DNA of 64,000 nt from NCBI GenBank assembly GCA_032622095.1, contig CP136061.1:263410077-263474076 (forward strand). Reading direction: 5' to 3'. The stretch comes from Siphonodentalium dalli. Its lineage: Eukaryota; Mollusca; Scaphopoda; Gadilida; Siphonodentaliidae. The first letter of the stretch is position 1, and every line of letters starts with the position of its first letter. The translations under genes and the position numbers were made by a program. This document shows, piece by piece, positions 62,585 to 64,000 of this stretch. Below the pieces are notes generated by a model. It saw nothing but the letters and a program-made list of their open reading frames with translations. It was not told the origin of the DNA and did no database searches.

Positions 62585-64000
62585 GATATGGAAACTGATG
62601 AGGCAGAAAGTGAAGAGAGCGATATGGAAACTGATGAGGCAGAAAGTGAAGAGAGCGATATGGAAACTGATAGGGCAGAAAGTGAAGAAAGTTCTAGTGA
62701 TGGGCAGATTGGACGCGGTCGAAGACAGAATAGAGAAATTGGTGGGAAGAGAAAGAGAAGTCTGGCTAGAGAGCGTGTTGTGTTCAATCCAACAAAATAT
62801 TTCAAATTGGAGCTGAATTCGGAGAAATTTTCCAGAAAATTTAAATCAGCATCACGACAATTTGGTGTGAAATTCGAGAAATTTACAGATCCAATCGAAA
62901 ACATTCCAGAGATATTTGAGAAGTTGACAGAAGATTTGAAACAGAAATGTTCAGCAAATGAGAAGACAAGAATCAGAGTTACGATAAATCATCCAGGACT
63001 TAATATGAGCATTTTCATTCCATTCACAAAACCCAGTGAATTGAATGGTGGGACACTCATGGATAATATTCAAAATGTGGTTCAATCAAATGCAGACTTT
63101 ACAATTCATGACGGTGCACTCAATTTCGAAATCTTCGTTACAGATATTCCGGAAGGTGGTACACGACACTCACTACATTATGGACCATTTGCAGACAAGA
63201 ACAAGCTGACAAAAGTAAAAAGAAGTATTGTCCGGATTGAAAATGCTGATGATGTTATGTGTATGGCAAGATCTATTGTCGTCGGAATGTGTAAGGCAGA
63301 TAGTGATGGATCTGCGTGCTGGTCAAAGAAATGGAAAAGAATAAGACAATCAATATACACAGCACAAACAGATGCAGCAAAAAATCTACTCAACCGTGCT
63401 GGCATTCCACACGATACAGTTTGCAGTATCAATGAGTTCCACAAGATTCAAGAAATATTGTATCCAGAATATGTTGTGAAAATTCACAATGAATTTGCTG
63501 GCGCTGGATTTCTATTTGAACCTGCAGAAATGTGTTCGGAGAGCAAATGTGTACACATCTACTACAACAACAATCACTTCGACACCATAACATCAATCAA
63601 AGGATTTCTAGGCACCAGCTACTACTGCGAATTCTGTGACATTGGATTCCATATGCGTGGCGATCATCGATGCAGATTTGTTTGTGCATGCTGGTCATTG
63701 ACACAGTGTAATTTCACAAATTGGGTGAAGTGTAGAACGTGTCGACGATCATTCAGAAGTAAATCTTGTTTCGACAACCATTTGAAGACGGAAGGAAAAC
63801 AGAAAAGAAAAATATGTGATTTGGTTCAACTATGCAACATTTGTGATGAAGAAATTCTCACCAATAAATCAAGCAGACATATATGTGCGGGGTTGAAGAA
63901 ATGCAAACATTGCAAAGAAATCGTTGAAGCAGATCACAGGTGCTACATTCCAAAATATGAATCACCGGAAAAGAAACCTGCAAAGATTCCATATGTATTC
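62489..64000 (+). CDS. Maverick/Polinton-type DNA polymerase B, N-terminal part (runs off the window)
   Basis: Open from ATG 62489 to the last base, 504 codons without a stop. The start is basic, followed by three acidic 12-residue repeats (ESDMETDEAES). Residues about 90-340 are a conserved-looking region (HPGLNMSIFIPF, LHYGPFADKNKLTKVKRS). Then comes a Cys/His-rich zinc-binding block: FDTITSIKGFLGTSYYCEFC, DHRCRFVCACW, WVKCRTCRRSF, CNICDEEI, KCKHCKEI. This TSI-x-GF-x-x-SYYC block followed by several fingers is what precedes the 3'-5' exonuclease in protein-primed polymerases of Mavericks/Polintons and related viruses. The frame ends at IPYVF, just where the exonuclease would begin. The catalytic domains are therefore beyond 64000. 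It would replicate the element's linear DNA. Confidence 0.75.
   Translation, partial: MFKRIKRPVSDDATSEEDIVRKRPRPAVIEESDMETDEAESEESDMETDEAESEESDMETDRAESEESSSDGQIGRGRRQNREIGGKRKRSLARERVVFNPTKYFKLELNSEKFSRKFKSASRQFGVKFEKFTDPIENIPEIFEKLTEDLKQKCSANEKTRIRVTINHPGLNMSIFIPFTKPSELNGGTLMDNIQNVVQSNADFTIHDGALNFEIFVTDIPEGGTRHSLHYGPFADKNKLTKVKRSIVRIENADDVMCMARSIVVGMCKADSDGSACWSKKWKRIRQSIYTAQTDAAKNLLNRAGIPHDTVCSINEFHKIQEILYPEYVVKIHNEFAGAGFLFEPAEMCSESKCVHIYYNNNHFDTITSIKGFLGTSYYCEFCDIGFHMRGDHRCRFVCACWSLTQCNFTNWVKCRTCRRSFRSKSCFDNHLKTEGKQKRKICDLVQLCNICDEEILTNKSSRHICAGLKKCKHCKEIVEADHRCYIPKYESPEKKPAKIPYVF

Noticed and set aside
62434-62904. Minus-strand Ser/Leu-rich frame over the polymerase start
   Set aside because: Antisense shadow of the acidic repeats of the polymerase frame.

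Overview
This is an AT-rich animal genomic window with sparse host coding sequence and very many nested mobile elements. The intron-containing zeta-crystallin-type quinone oxidoreductase gene, the spliceosomal sites and the mix of elements (hAT, piggyBac-like, Tc1/mariner-like MITEs, CR1-like LINE, Ty3/gypsy with env, Maverick/Polinton-like genes) fit a marine invertebrate. A lophotrochozoan such as a mollusc is my best guess, but this is an inference; no marker in the window fixes the species.

Layout. 1-4519: MITEs, a 5'-truncated LINE, AAGCTT-rich tandem repeats and a piggyBac-like MITE. 4520-10678: a hAT element with 8-bp target duplications, reduced to its first and last transposase exons, and itself invaded by a 3.4-kb foldback element (6299-9678) with satellite-filled arms and its own 8-bp duplications. 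10905-14277: the last two coding exons of a CRYZ-like gene, with a 3.1-kb MITE-containing intron. 14278-23600: repeats, including a 1.3-kb dispersed family also present at 56.6-58.0 kb, large TTAA-flanked palindromic elements and a MITE that became a 175-bp tandem array. 23796-27924: a near full-length but frameshifted CR1-like LINE lying in a roughly 170-bp satellite. 30139-32589: a broken ZMYM1-like hAT transposase.

34973-50155 (minus strand): a 15.2-kb Ty3/gypsy (errantivirus-like) provirus with two 457-bp LTRs that look identical, a 4-bp target duplication, a leader ORF, gag, pol and a full-length env-like ORF. The leader holds a strong splice donor and env a good acceptor just before its ATG, so env is probably made from a spliced RNA. 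Between pol and env is 3.8 kb of mostly non-coding DNA. It carries a small TATA-preceded gene on the opposite strand, the least expected feature of this element.

58094-64000: the edge of a Maverick/Polinton-like (virus-derived) element. It is built as three divergent gene pairs, each pair reading outward from a shared promoter: OTU-like ORF / ORF A, small ORF B / ORF C, and a zinc-knuckle ORF D / protein-primed type DNA polymerase B. The first two promoters are copies of each other. The third is a 396-bp palindrome that gives its two genes the same first ~32 codons. ORFs A, B and C are followed by 16-nt hairpins matching the metazoan histone mRNA 3' stem-loop, suggesting non-polyadenylated, replication-linked mRNAs. 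This region is my main candidate for an undescribed system. The polymerase runs off the end of the window.

Limits: no alignment or database search could be run. Family names rest on motifs I can read in the translations, and repeat boundaries were located by eye.
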